Part shown: positions 44,296-56,303 of the stretch, one piece after another
Numbering within the stretch: the first letter of the stretch is position 1
Layout: each line of letters opens with the position of its first letter
NCBI GenBank assembly: GCA_947034885.2
Contig: OX344756.2
Coordinates: 20,319,489 to 20,383,488 of the forward strand
Reading direction: 5' to 3'
DNA length: 64,000 bases
Source: Thuidium tamariscinum
Taxonomy: Eukaryota; Streptophyta; Bryopsida; Hypnales; Thuidiaceae
Translations under genes and position numbers: made by a program
The notes under the pieces: model-generated
What the model was told of the DNA's origin: nothing
The model's database searches: none
What the model saw: the letters and a program-made list of their open reading frames with translations, nothing else

Positions 44296-44619
44296 ATTCT
44301 TTATGAAAAATTGAAGTCAAGATGGAAAATGAATTCCATGAAATTGCTTGTAAGCATTTCATATAAAAAAAATTGAAATAGGATGGTCAGTTGGGGTCTC
44401 TGTACCTCGACATCGGGGCCAAAAGTACAGTCAAACTCCCTTTCGGGCCCTGCCTTGAACCCACAAATTTCCCGTCTGCTCAGTAAATTAAACCGTGTCC
44501 GGCCATATTTTGAGTTTTATTTTGCATCCGGTGGGGTACAGAGAGTTGGCTGACCCGGCGAAATGCCCAGTTTGAGTCATATTTTGAGCTGCGTTGGGGA
44601 TGCTCTTACCATATATAGA

Positions 44620-45640
44620 CATAATCCTTCTCTGCATTCACAATTTTCTGACTCATGTCTTGGATATATATTTACAGTAGCTGCCAATCTTTTTTCACAA
44701 AGAAGTTAGTCAGGTCGGAATTGGAGTGGAGTTTGAGACACCATGATCTGGAAATGGAATGTGAAGAGATACTCGTCCCCTAAATCTCAGATCTATTCAT
44801 GTCATAGATTTTGGAGCTTTTAGGTTTCAGCTGGGTGACTTCAAACCCACTTGGAACTCACAACAACTGGACCTTCTTAGCCCTAATGTTCTGCTCTTGA
44901 AAACCACATTCAGGTGCTGAATCGATAGCCAAATTACCAAATATGATTCCAGAGATGAATTCCAGAACTGGTAAGCTTAGTCCTCTGCCTGCCTGATGTC
45001 TGCTTCATGCTTCTGTTGGTTTCAGTAAACAGAACCTGGGGCCTTTTCCACATCTTTTCATCTTCTTCTGTTTTAAAGTTTGCTTGGTGTCAAATCCACT
45101 TCTTCTTCTTTCTGAAACAAATGGATGTCAAATCCACTTTCTCAGGCACAGGCCGGTTTCTGCAGTGGGTAGATAACTCATCTTGTCAAAAGTGCAAATG
45201 TCCTTACTCAGCCCTGATGTCTGCAAACTTGTGAAACCCATGCCTTGCCTGTGTTGTTGCAGCACAATTTAAGTTTGCTGCAACATAAAATGAAAATAAT
45301 GTATTTAAGGAAATCACACTCCTTCATTGAAGTCGACGATTGTCCAGTTAGTGTGGGGATTGAAGCTATGGCATCTCAACAGCCTTCAGCTGGTGAATGC
45401 CTTGGCAATTCAAGAGCACAAGCTTGACAAATTCTGTTTCATTTGTGTTAAGAAAAAAGAAAAAAGCAGGGTCCGCATTAATGATTTAATTCTCTCTCAA
45501 GCTTGGCGCTGTCGCTCACCTTTTCCTTCTTTGAAGAGGCGTCTCACTCACTCATCTCCTTATCACGGTGACTTTCAAAGTTTGATTCTCAAACTGTGGC
45601 TACCCGAGACTGAGGGTGGAACTTGTGTACACAAATAGCA
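44620..45640 (+). other. Transcript-like region, no confident gene
   Basis: GC content is raised and short frames occur (45007-45234, 45245-45427, 45327-45638, plus). The frame ending FIEVDDCPVSVGIEAMASQQ is protein-like but not recognised. About 100 bp at 44765-44865 recur inverted at 60790-60890. Confidence 0.3.
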
Positions 45641-45813
45641 CGTCAACCATCTTTGGTACAAAATATTTGGCTGGTGTGCGAAAGATTGGAAATGGACGCA
45701 TGTCACTAAGAACAGTGGACTTGGGTTGGATTGACACAACTTAACTTACATTCTCTAGCTAGTAACTTACTAGGAGGGCTTTGAAGCAGCTCAAAGTTGG
45801 TGCGGAGTATGGA

Positions 45814-46229
45814 TCAATTGCATTTAGTAGTCAAACATTTGTAATCATGTATGTTGCCTCCAAACTGACAGTGCAATCCATCTGTATTTGGGTTTTTCAA
45901 ATCACCCACATGAAAATGAATGGAACTGTCATTGGATGACTCCTGGAGGTGATCATCAAATCTGGCGACATTGGCACAATTTTTGGGGAAAAAAAAGATC
46001 ATATTTTCATCTAAACTTTCAATTTTTGTTTCCAGCTGCTTCCCCTAAAAATTGCCAAGGTCATGGAATTCCGCCAATTCAATGAAATTGAAGTTGGTGG
46101 CACATGGATTCCCATCTGAATAATAAGAAGTTCCAACATGGGCATTTGCATAGAAGTATTCTCAGTTAGTTCCCAATAAATCTTCCAAGTTGCACAAGAC
46201 AAAATGGAACTCCCTGCAAGTACAAGCAC
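45814..46229 (-). other. Coding-like fragment, unidentified
   Basis: On the minus strand, around 46200-46040, one frame reads REFHFVLCNLEDLLG and, after a stop, NPCATNFNFIELAEFHDLGN; lower down, 46002-45814 reads NCANVARFDDHLQESSNDSS and HFHVGDLKNPNTDGLHCQFG. Both look like protein in composition, but frames and stops do not join cleanly. It may be a decayed gene. I cannot name a family. Confidence 0.3.
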
Positions 46230-46678
46230 GTGGTCTAGTTTGAAGCTTAATTGTATTAGTTATGAATCTTCAACAACATGAAAATATGTCATTTTCAAAG
46301 GCTGGAGTAAAGTATGGTTTGCTTTTTGTGAGAATTGAGTTTGTTATGATCTATTGAAGCAAAAGGAACTCCAAACCTTAGCAAGCCAATGCAAAATTTG
46401 CATGACTAATGAAGCCAACTGAAGTGCACTACTGTACAAGGATATGGTTAATTTCACCAAACTCAATTCTAAAAAAAAAATACCAAATTAACTCCAAAAT
46501 CATGAAAAAAAAAATGTCCAATCAGCAATGTCAGAAGCCCACACATCAACACAAAATTAAACCAAGCATTGTACCTCCTAATTGTTGTTATATTGTAAAC
46601 TTTGCTCAGTCCAAACTATTGCATAACAACCCATATGTGCTCTCGAGTTGTATCCATAGATCATGTAATGTTAATTAA

Positions 46679-46918
46679 CCCTCAGTGCCCGAGGGGCAAA
46701 AATATGGCCTCTCAATTTTGAAAGATGTTCTTGTTTGACTGCTATAATCTTGTCAATGATATGGTCAAAAAACGCATTCCTTTCCATGTACCTGCAAGCA
46801 TGTCTTTACTACCAATAAATACAGTCACTTAATGTGAATTTTTTCTTAGGTCATAGTTTAATTGAAGTGAGTATAAAAAGATTTGGATTTCAGTAAATAT
46901 GAGCTGGGTGCTCAAAGG
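46679..46918. mobile_element. Short TTAA-flanked element, 240 bp
   Basis: TTAA at 46675-46678 and 46919-46922 flank CCCTCAGTGCCCGAGG and the inverted CCTTTGAGCACCCAG. It is a diverged or separate member of the TTAA group. Confidence 0.6.
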
Positions 46919-46922
46919 TTAA

Positions 46923-48784
46923 GTTTATGCTTCTCATGCTCTCCATGAATCTAAAAATTTGAATGTTTTACACACTTTACTTGTTAACCTTGGATCTTGC
47001 GCTCAAAGAAAACCTGTCTTAGTTGGCTTATGTGTGGAATATATCATCTACACCAGTACTAACTTAATGGTACTCTAATTAAGGCAACAGATTCATCATG
47101 TGGTCTGAAAGACCATCATTTTGAGAGAAACTTCAAGTGAGGATTTGAAGTGGGATCAAGACTTGGGTGTCCCAAATCTTCCATACAATAATAAAGAGAA
47201 TCAGTTAGAAATGACAAACAAGAATCTTGAGAGAGTGCACCGTTGATTCTGGGTGTACTTCAAATTGGGGATATGCTCGCTCACACATGGGTGTGAGGGA
47301 CATCACAAGATGAGCATGATAACCACAAAAACCACAAACAAAACACAGGTTGATAATGAAATGGACTCTTTGTTTGTGATGGATTGACTGCAAAGTTCAA
47401 ATTTAATGATCTGTCATCCAGTTTTTTTTTTGGCTCTAGCCAGATTGCACTAGGAAAAATAATTTGGCTAAAAATTATCAAAAAAATGCTGAAAAACTTA
47501 GATGAAATCGTCAGAGAACTTTGAAATTAAAAAAATATATTAGATGAAATTGTCGAGTTGTGGATGAAAATGATACTATACATCCAATAAGTGGATGAAT
47601 GTTGTAATTTGAAGCACCTCTATAACATTTTATATCATCACTATGGCACTTCTTCAAAAATGAAAAAAACAAATCATGCTCTCATCACCAAAAACTCTTC
47701 TACAACAACCCCACCTTGAAGGACTATGTTTTAAGAGAATCTTTATGGAAATTCCTCCAAATTGTACTCAACTGCATGTGAATTTTGGTATCATTTTCTT
47801 TGTTCACACAAGAATAATGCATCTTAATTTTAATTTAAGTTAAGCCTTAGGGGTTTTGAATCATAATTTGAACTTGTATTTTTTGCATTAGAAATTTTGG
47901 TAAAACAAACTTAAATAATAGCTTTGAGATTGCCCATGGTCTTAAGGGGGTGAAAGCTCATCATTGATTGAATGGTCATTTGAATGAGCTACATGATGCT
48001 TATTTTTTTTTCTAAATTTGAAATCCAAATTGGGGTAGTCTTCCTATGACCTCAAATGTCTTTTAAGGATTAATCTCTATATAATGTTGTAGCCAAGAAT
48101 AGACTACTAATCCCATATTCTTCAATTTTGGTCCTTCTATACAAGATTGTTTTTTTGCACACAAGCTTGTCACAAAAATCTTGTAGAAATCAAAAAACAA
48201 GTGTCCATTTCCAAGCAATCTCACAAAATAATTTGCTCTAAGAAACAATTTATACTACATGCAAATTATACCCCTTGTATATAGAAGTTGCAACAATTGT
48301 CGTATTATATGAACAATACTATCTAACATCCTTTGGGAATTTTGTAAGCTTTGAGGAATTAGAAAAGGCAATTTAAGGTGGACATGCCTATTATTACCCT
48401 AAACTGCAATCAAACTACCTCAAGGTCAACTCCAAGAACTACACATATTTTTGAAGCATTTTGAAGTGACGATCTATTTACTTATAAATGATCTAGATTT
48501 AAGACTCACATACATTTGAATAAAGTTGAAGTTGTTGTTCCTCACCATGTTTGAAGTTGAAAACTCTCAATCCACAAGCTCTTATAATCTCAACTCTTCA
48601 TATTGTATAAATTGATATAGTCTAGTGTATTTGACTGGATAGTAATCCAATATGAGGCAACATGGTTGTTTTTCAATTTCTCTGACCCACCTACCCCTCC
48701 CACCTCATCAAAAAATTATGAACTATTGGATTTGAAATTTCAAAAATCCCACCCTCCTTTCCAAGGAAAATTAGCAGTCATTCA
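46923..48784. other. No recognisable gene
   Basis: AT-rich DNA with a loose tggatgaa repeat near 47500-47600; nothing else supported. Confidence 0.45.
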
Positions 48785-48870
48785 ATACATGTACTGAATA
48801 CGAGTATAGGGTATGAGTATGACTACTAGGCGTGGGTATGGATATGAGTACGGGATATGAGAATTATCCC
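48785..48870. repeat. Degenerate GTATGAGTA tract
   Basis: gaatacgagta, gggtatgagtatg, gggtatggatatgagtacgg: the same type of tract as at 16360 and 59697. Confidence 0.65.
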
Positions 48871-49896
48871 ATATGCATTGTGAAAAGATCCACCCTCTCA
48901 GAATTATAAGAGGGTAGGGGGGAGCAAGAGCAGATTCAGAATTTTAAAAAATTAGTATTAAAATTTTAAAACTTCAATCATATTGGAGGAAGGCTAGGGT
49001 GAATAATTAAAATTTTGAAATTTTTGAGCTTATTGTGACAATTTGTCACACAATGACAATGCAAATGAGCTCAAAACATGTAGTTAGTACTTCAATACAA
49101 TCTTGAAGCTTCAACAAACTTGAAGCTAAGTACCCTTGTCTAATTTCCTAATTTTATATTTCAAAGTCTAATTGGTTTCAAACACTACTATCAATTCAAG
49201 TTATCACCAAAAAAATTATTATGGGGTAATTAGTACGTTACATATCAACAACCTAATTTGCATTTGTAGTACTCAAATTTGTATATGCATGTCTATATTT
49301 GTACAAATATAGTTATCCTTGTGTGCCCATGTCCATTAATGCCAAAGGTACCAAAATGTAGAGTGTTTGTAAAACTTGGAAGTTAAACAAAACCTAACCA
49401 AGTTGTTATTTGTGGCAGCTCGTATTTTTTAAAAGTTCTTTACAGAGTTTAGTTTTAGCATTAAAAATATGATCTTAAAAATGATTTATTGTGATTTTTC
49501 CATTCAAGAGTTTGTGCAAGGGTGTCCATTGCAATCTTGACTTTCTGAAGTGTTACTGGCTCCTAGAAATGAGCCTCAAACACACTAGATCTTGGAGAAA
49601 AAAACCCATTAGATATTCAATTCAAAAAATTGTAGAATTGATATTGAGAAAGCCATAAATTGATTGGAGTTATGCATCTTGTGCCCTTCAACCTCATATT
49701 TTTTTGGTGACCAACTTTTTAAATTTGACATGTGAAAAGAGGATCAAAAGACTTCAAGTCACTTTTGTAGTTTCAACACCTTCATGATCAAGCATCATAA
49801 TCTTTCAATCCATAAGTGTCATTGTCTTCTTTGTTTTTCCTATATAATCTCTAATATGTCTAATTTGAATTTGTATGGTTACACTTTTTTTAAAAA
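48871..49896. other. No recognisable feature
   Basis: AT-rich flank without genes or bounded repeats. Confidence 0.45.
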
Positions 49897-50060
49897 TATG
49901 GTCAATTTCGTTAAAATGGCAGTATTCCAATAAAATGGCATGATATTCCATTAAAATGGCACATTTTTTTCCTCTACCTCTAGGCTTCTATGTCAAAATG
50001 GTACACCAAATATGTCAAAATGGCACTTGAAATACTGCCATTTTAATGAAATTGACTATA
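49897..50060. mobile_element. 164-bp foldback element
   Basis: Arms at 49897-49926 and 50031-50060 are inverted copies with two differences in 30 bp (tcaattt.gttaaaatggca). The interior repeats aaaatggca about every 25 bp. A related element is at 58215-58390. Confidence 0.75.
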
Positions 50061-51351
50061 AATTGATAAAGTTTATCAAAACATAAACATTTTCTTCAAT
50101 TTAGAATAAATTCTTAGAATCTCAAAAAAGAAAAGGACATTTAGGAGTTAATGTGAAGTTGTGTCATCTATGACTATGAGTATGAATTGAGAAGTTTGTT
50201 TGTTGAGTGGCTGTACATCCCAAATTCCTACACATTCAGCTGAGTATTCATTTCCTAGTACTTCAAAAAAATGATGAATGGGCATGAAAAAATTCCAGTT
50301 ACTTGTGAGATTGAGCTTTTTTGTTTTAACTTATTGCTGGAGTTCAAGTAAAAATTTGAGTTGACCTCAGTTTTCCATGAGATTCTCACTTGGACTACCC
50401 CAACAGCATGTTATCTCACTACAATCCGACTAATGATTCTGATTGGGTAATTATAATTTCATCTGCTGAAATTCAATCAGTTTGAGATTGACAGCCAGAG
50501 GAGCCAACATATTTAATTTAATTTATGTAGGGAATATTTGTTTATTGACACAAATGAAATGGAATTTCACTGTAAAAGACATGGTCTGCCAGCCACTACT
50601 GTAGTGGCCTGGCATCAACATATTTTACAAACAAATGGTTAAGAGCACTTTACCAGTTCCAACCTGTTTATTGTACCCTGCATTCAGGATGCCCACTCCC
50701 TATCAACTAATAAATTAGAACTAGAAAAATCATGCAATTTTGTAAGAACAAATACTTGGAAATAAGTTAGACTGAAAGATTTGTCTCACTTCCCCAATAC
50801 AATTTATTAAAAGAAAATAGTTTCCTACAAATTCCAACATCTGTTTTCAGAACTCGGTAGATTTTGTCAACCCTGACTACCCAGTACACATACATCTGAA
50901 ACATACATTTGAAAAGCTGATAACTTGACCTAAGTTAGAGTCCATCATTCTCTTGTGATGAGCTTACTTTCCTAATCAACAATTTTGTATTTATTTATTT
51001 TTAAACTTAGGTTATAGAGTTCAAGAGTTGAAGTTGGAAATCTGTCTGAACTCAGTCCTCCCAGTTAGTGGTCGGGGTGAACTGGCCCCCTTGCTCAGCC
51101 ACACCAAGTCATTCCACAGGTGCAAGTAAAAATAAAAGCCTACCTATTTTATGGTAGAGTGATTTACCTAAGGTAGAATCACGTATACCCGATCACTCAA
51201 GCAATTCTAGAACAGATCATGAGGAATATGAGGCTATGCAAATTTTTCTTATGTAGAAAGATAGGATATATAGGGATTGCAAATTTTTCATAATTTTATT
51301 TCCAACACTGAAATGACTAAGCTTATGATTTTTAAAAGCCAAAAAAGTGCT
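50061..51351. other. No recognisable feature
   Basis: Moderately AT-rich, no gene, RNA or bounded repeat supported. Confidence 0.45.
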
Positions 51352-51355
51352 TTAA

Positions 51356-51822
51356 CTCCTAAAGGATTAAACTGTGTTTTTTGGCAACATAGCGATTTTG
51401 GGCAGCTCACTACAAATGGAGTTTTTATATTTTTCTTTGAAATTTTCACACAATGTATGCCCAAGGAGTAGCTTTAAGGCCCAATAATTTTCATAGATTT
51501 TGAATACATGGTTAAAAAATTTATGGCATGTTTTGCAACCAATTTGAACTTTTTTTTCTTACAAATGTGACCTTGTGAAGTGAAGCTGCCCAAATTTTTG
51601 CAGTGGTAAAAAAAGGCTTTTTCTAGCTTCAAACACTAAAATCTTGCAATCTACACGGTGAAAAATTCTGAAATTTTTCCCTCATCCTTTCAAAGAATCT
51701 TACTACAAGATTTAACGGTTATATATGTCAAAAAACAGTTTTTTTTCTAAGTTTGGTACATGTATTAGAAATGGCAGTTTTGGAGTAGTTTTAGTGAGAG
51801 CATAGTCATAGTCCTTTAGGGG
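51356..51822. mobile_element. TTAA-family element, 467 bp
   Basis: TTAA at 51352-51355 and 51823-51826 flank CTCCTAAAGGATTAAAC and the inverted CCCCTAAAGGAC. Interior words (aaatggcagtttt, caagatttaacgg) match the 3' half of the 39985 element. Confidence 0.75.
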
Positions 51823-51826
51823 TTAA

Positions 51827-52689
51827 ACTCACAACCAATGTCTAGAGTCTTCTAATTCGGATCATAGTTGAGACTACTTTCCTACTTGGTACTTTCCACA
51901 CACTTTATGACACTTCAAGACATGTGTCATGACCTTATTAGTCCCAACCCTGAAAATGAGGTAAAATTTATTCCAAGCTTTGATTGGAAATTTCTTCTAA
52001 CCTTGGTTGAAAATAACCACATTTTACAAGTTAGGTATGGACCCCGGGTTGGGAATAGGTGGCTCTACCTTTATTCATCTCTGTAAGCTCAGTTATTCAC
52101 ACTGATTGCAAATACGAGCTCAAAATTTGCAAATTTTATCAAGCATGGAAAAATAAAAAATTCCAGTGTTTTCCCAAGTGGCCCAGCAATGCCGGGGTCA
52201 GTTCACCCTGCCCCAGCCAGTCCTTTGCACATTGTTAAGTTCATTTTGGCAATAATAAAAAAGCTCCTACTCACATTCGTGGCCAATGAGAGACCCCAAT
52301 TTGGGGAAGGACCGTCAGACTCTGGTCGCAGTTCCAGCTTTGCGTCGCCCCGACCCACCTGCTTTGCACTGAATCTAATATTTTCACGGATTCCACATCT
52401 GGAACCAGCTGGTGGTTCTTTATATCCAAGCGTGCCTCGCCCCCATGGCAGGCAGACGCTCAGACAGACTTCAGACTGTAGTAAGATAAGTGCAGTGTTC
52501 TCACGGCCATGACATAACGTAAGCTTATCCCCGGGGAGTTTTGCGACAAAAACTGTACAATATGCTATGCCTGGCCCCCAAATAAGTGTACCACACGATT
52601 CTCTGGATGAGCTCGAGCCGAGTAAGCGAAGCGAAGCTCAAGTTGCGCTTGGGTTCATTTGTCTCATGTTGTTGGTTTGTTTGTGGGTA
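51827..52689. other. GC-rich patch, possible promoter or first exon
   Basis: From about 52270 to 52640 GC content is high. A TATA-like tttatatcc at about 52420 is followed by two short ATG frames and a possible donor AC|GTAAGC near 52518. The plus frame 52189-52512 (107 codons) is not recognised. No gene is called. Confidence 0.3.
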
Positions 52690-52691
52690 TA

Positions 52692-53337
52692 GGAGAGGGC
52701 TCATAAACCGCTCAGGCTTTTGCACCTGTCCATTAGGAGGCTCTGAAATGGATAGTTGATTGTCAAAAAATGAATTGTGGATTACTAAGATTTGGTTTTT
52801 GCTAATTGAATGGATGGTTTCAGAGTTCCAATGGCTTCATTCTCAACTAAGTGGTTAGGTGTTTCCTGATTAGTATGTCTAAAATTCTTATTTTAAGAAA
52901 GAATGTTAAGGTGAAATGTACATTCTTTCTTAAAATAAGAATTAGTTGTTGAAGTACCTTCTTTCAAGTGTTCAAAAATCTGAAATAATGATTAATTCAA
53001 ATATTCATTTCAGTTTTAGAAAGGAATACTTTTAGAAACAAATGCTATTACTTTTTACATGTTGTAGTGCTAGTTTTTGAAGCAAGACATATTTTTTTTC
53101 AAACTGCACATGTATGGGTTTGCAAGGTCTACTGATCACAGATAGGGCCCTATGCCAGACTGTGTTTGAAAATTCATAACTAATTCAACAATGCTTCAAA
53201 AAATATGAAACAACTTGGGTTAGATTCCTCGTTTATTTCTCTTTCACTGAAAAATGAGTGAAAAATATTACCATCCAAAAAAATACATGAAAAAGGCGGA
53301 CCATCCCTTAGATGAGCGGTTTATGAACCTCCTCCCT
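52692..53337 (+). mobile_element. AGG-family long element, about 646 bp
   Basis: The ends aggagagggctcataaaccg and its inverted copy (cggtttatgaacctcctccc) are TA-flanked. It matches the element at 42990 across its length but also carries an internal hairpin at 52883-52943 (two perfect 23-nt arms, 15-nt loop) that the other copy lacks. Confidence 0.8.
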
Positions 53338-53555
53338 TACCATTGCTCGTAACATATATTCAATTTAGCGCTTCTTTTTTTGAATGGAATTTTGCTCGGC
53401 TTGATAGATTTTGGACTCTTTGGCACTCTCTCTCCAAATTTCAGCCAACAAACTGACACGCGACCAAAAAACACCTTGATTTTGTTGTGAGATTTCCTTG
53501 CCAAAAAATGACAGTGTAGGACAAGCCAATTAATTTTAAGGACCTGTTTACGCCC

Positions 53556-53665
53556 CCAAAACACGTGAAGAAATGGAGTGTTTTGCTTGGAAGATAGCTA
53601 AGGTACCAACCCCAATGTTCCAATCAAAACACTCCACTGCTTTGGGCTTCACGTGGTGGAAGTGG
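53556..53665. repeat. Imperfect hairpin of about 110 bp
   Basis: 19-nt arms at 53574-53592 and 53618-53636 pair with one mismatch (tggagtgttttg), and outside them cacgtgaag pairs with cttcacgtg. The size and layout resemble a small-RNA precursor or a small foldback element. Confidence 0.55.
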
Positions 53666-55329
53666 TTGGTGCCTAACTTACCCAGTGACTCTGGTCATGC
53701 CAAGTCCTGGAGTTGCAGCAGTCACACAAATATTTGTTTGCCCTGCCCTGATTTTTGTTTTTTTGTTGTCATCCAAAACATTCATCCGATGGAATGAATT
53801 CATTCATCAATCAATTGGCTTGTTCAAGTTGTGAGCAGTGATTTGTTTTTGTTAGAGTTTTAGAAACAGAAGGGACAGGTCTAATGCTTTAATCCTGAAG
53901 CGCTCCAACGTCCATATTCTAGACGATGAATAGAGGGCTTCAAGGCACTGTTTCATCCAATTAAGTGAATTAACTTCTCATTTATCAAATGTAACATTTG
54001 AATCTAGAAAAGACAATCTTCCTTAATGACCAAATTTATTAAATTTTGGTAAATGATATATCTATACAAAGCTATAAGCGAAAATGCGCAAAAATTCAAA
54101 AAAGGATTGAGATGTTTCAAGGTTAAAGGTGAGAGAAACACCACCACAAACCAAGGGCCTAGTACCAAACAATCTGGTGAAAAAGGAAGAATGGATCAAA
54201 AGCTCATTAGGGATGTGAGGTTGAAGAATAAGCCTCTTGTAACAGTAGATGAGATTTGAAGTCTCCAGAAGACCATGAGTTGTCAAGTTATGAGAGTGCA
54301 GTAACCCACTGCAAGGAACACATAAATAGTAAAAGCTGATGTGGCTAAGACCATACTACATCATTTATTTATTTTCAAACAAAATTATAAAAATTAGGGA
54401 GTTTTCTGCATTTCAAGACCAATTTTAAAAAAATATTTAATTGCTAGACTGACAACAGTTAACAATTTTGGGAAATGTTATGGGAACAAACCCAAAACGG
54501 TCCTCTGGAGGCCTCAAATCACTTTAGTAGAAGGCGAAAGAATAGTTCGCTCTGAGCTGAGCACCCGGCGTCTTTAGACTTCGTGAGATAATGTTAGAAT
54601 TTAGACACATGCAGTATGTGAGGATTATGGCAAAGCTTATGGGTTAAATGGAATCCGCTTACAACACAACTCCAGCTGGGTTTAGCAAGGCTTGACTTTT
54701 TGAAGTATGGCAGGATTGCTAGGAAGAAAAACAATGAAGTACAGTCAGATTGCCAATGCCATTATCTCTTCAAGTAATGGGCAACGGATTCACACTCAGA
54801 TTCTCCACAGCTTCAAGATTGTTTCATTCCACCAGACCCAACTATTTCTAACTACAGAATCATGCCAAAGACAAATTAATCTGGAATCATGCAAACAGCA
54901 ATGAATTGAAGCACTGCTTTTGTCCCTTCAACTGTGAAAATCTCCAAAGCTGTGTTCCCCTCCTTAAATTCTCTAATTTCTTGCCATCAACTGCACAAAA
55001 AGCTGCTCTCCGTCACTAATCAAAAGAGGCGCAGGGACAAGTTCTTGTCTCCCTTCATAACATTCAATCTTAACTAAGCCAACAGCCTCACATTTATTAA
55101 TGAAAAAACCATGTTTCAAGGAAATATGTGTCCTTGAAAGGATGAGTGAGGTGTCCGCACACTTGCTTGACTCTCAAGAAGGGTGATTTATAAAGAGAAT
55201 TCAAAAATCTTTTTCAACTGCCAACATGACACACCTAAACTACAAATGCTAAAAAATTGAGAACCATGATTAAGTATTTATTAAGACACTTTCAGGCTGT
55301 GTGAATATCCCCATGAAATGTATTCTTTA
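53666..55329. other. No recognisable gene
   Basis: Short frames only (54053-54259, 54707-54904), none with known motifs. Confidence 0.4.
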
Positions 55330-56303
55330 CTTACACCTTACAAGAAAATACATCATTATCTCACAAATTTATTAATGTTGCTTTAGACGTGCTGCGTTGA
55401 ACATAATCAACAAAATCACTGGGCGTACGTACGGCACATGCATCCAACGTTGTTGGTGAGCGCGAACGCCAGCCGCGTATTCCACAAGAGAGAAAACCTC
55501 CTCAATAACATGAATTCTACACTCGCACATTACAAGAACATTCGCCCGAATCCTACAGATTTATACAGATTTGTTTGTGTTGCTTTAAATGACTTGATTT
55601 AGAAATGAATCGACCAACCGCATCATAATTCACCAACGCACGACGAACCCCGAAGGTGTTGACGAGCGTTCCGCAAGCGTGATCCGTGAGATCGAGCTAG
55701 TGAATACCTCAGCAGCACTCTGCACTTGCACACGGAATACTCCGGGGGAATACAAATGCAAGAAAACGCACCTTGATTTAGCACATTCATTTTTGTTGCT
55801 TTGCACAACCTGATGCAGAATTGAAATAATCCACCCACCGCATCACTGGCGCACGGTAGACCCCATGGGAATGGTGAGTCCACCGATCACCGTCTGCGTA
55901 TAATTAATCCATGAGAGTGAATACCTCCACATCCTTCTGCACTAGCACACGGAATATAATTGCAAGAAAATGCACCGTGAATCCCTGATCTATCAGATTT
56001 TATTATGTCGCTTCGGACGACTTTATTAAGAAATAATCAACAATCAACCTACTGCATGCATCAATCACTGACGCGCGCACGGCATACCCCACACCCCATG
56101 TGTTTGGTGAGCCCACCGTCCTCGTAATCCACGAGAGTGGCCGGATACGTCGTCAACCTCATTCTACACTAGCTCATAAATTAACACCGACGGAATACAA
56201 TTGCAAGGAAATGCAGGCGCTCTGATCTCAATTACAGATCTATACTATTCATTTATCTATGATGCTTCAGACGACCGGCATGGGTTCGGACCCAATCCAT
56301 CCA
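55330..56303 (-). repeat. Tandem array of copies of the secreted-protein gene's 3' end
   Basis: Four decayed units, with starts near 55414, 55621, 55841 and 56063 (spacing 207, 220, 222 and then 239 bp to the gene), plus a partial one at 55330-55413, resemble the last codons and 3' flank of the gene at 56304-56804. Shared words include catcactg, gcacgg, gagagtg, cacacggaata, ttgcaag(a/g)aaatgca and cagatttat. They are progressively diverged and contain no intact frame. Confidence 0.8.

Larger units (their letters stand above)
43590..44605. mobile_element. PIF/Harbinger (Tourist-like) element carrying two hairpins
   Basis: The ends GAGCATCCCCAATGC and inverted GAGCATCCCCAACGC are flanked by TTA at 43587-43589 and 44606-44608, the hallmark target of PIF/Harbinger elements. 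Subterminal sequence (gctcaaaat.tgactca) is also inverted. At 1,016 bp it is long for such an element because the interior holds two related long palindromes (43861-44079 and 44157-44295). No transposase is present. Confidence 0.85.
42990..44614 (+). mobile_element. AGG-family long element, interrupted near its 3' end
   Basis: It matches 52692-53337 along its length (ctcaactaagtgg, aatctgaaataatgatta, atgtatggg/atgcatggatgggttt, cagatagggac, aatatgaaac). The inverted ends contain ggctc..aaaaccg(a/c)gc. A 1,016-bp Harbinger-like element (43590-44605) sits inside its right terminal repeat. Confidence 0.7.
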
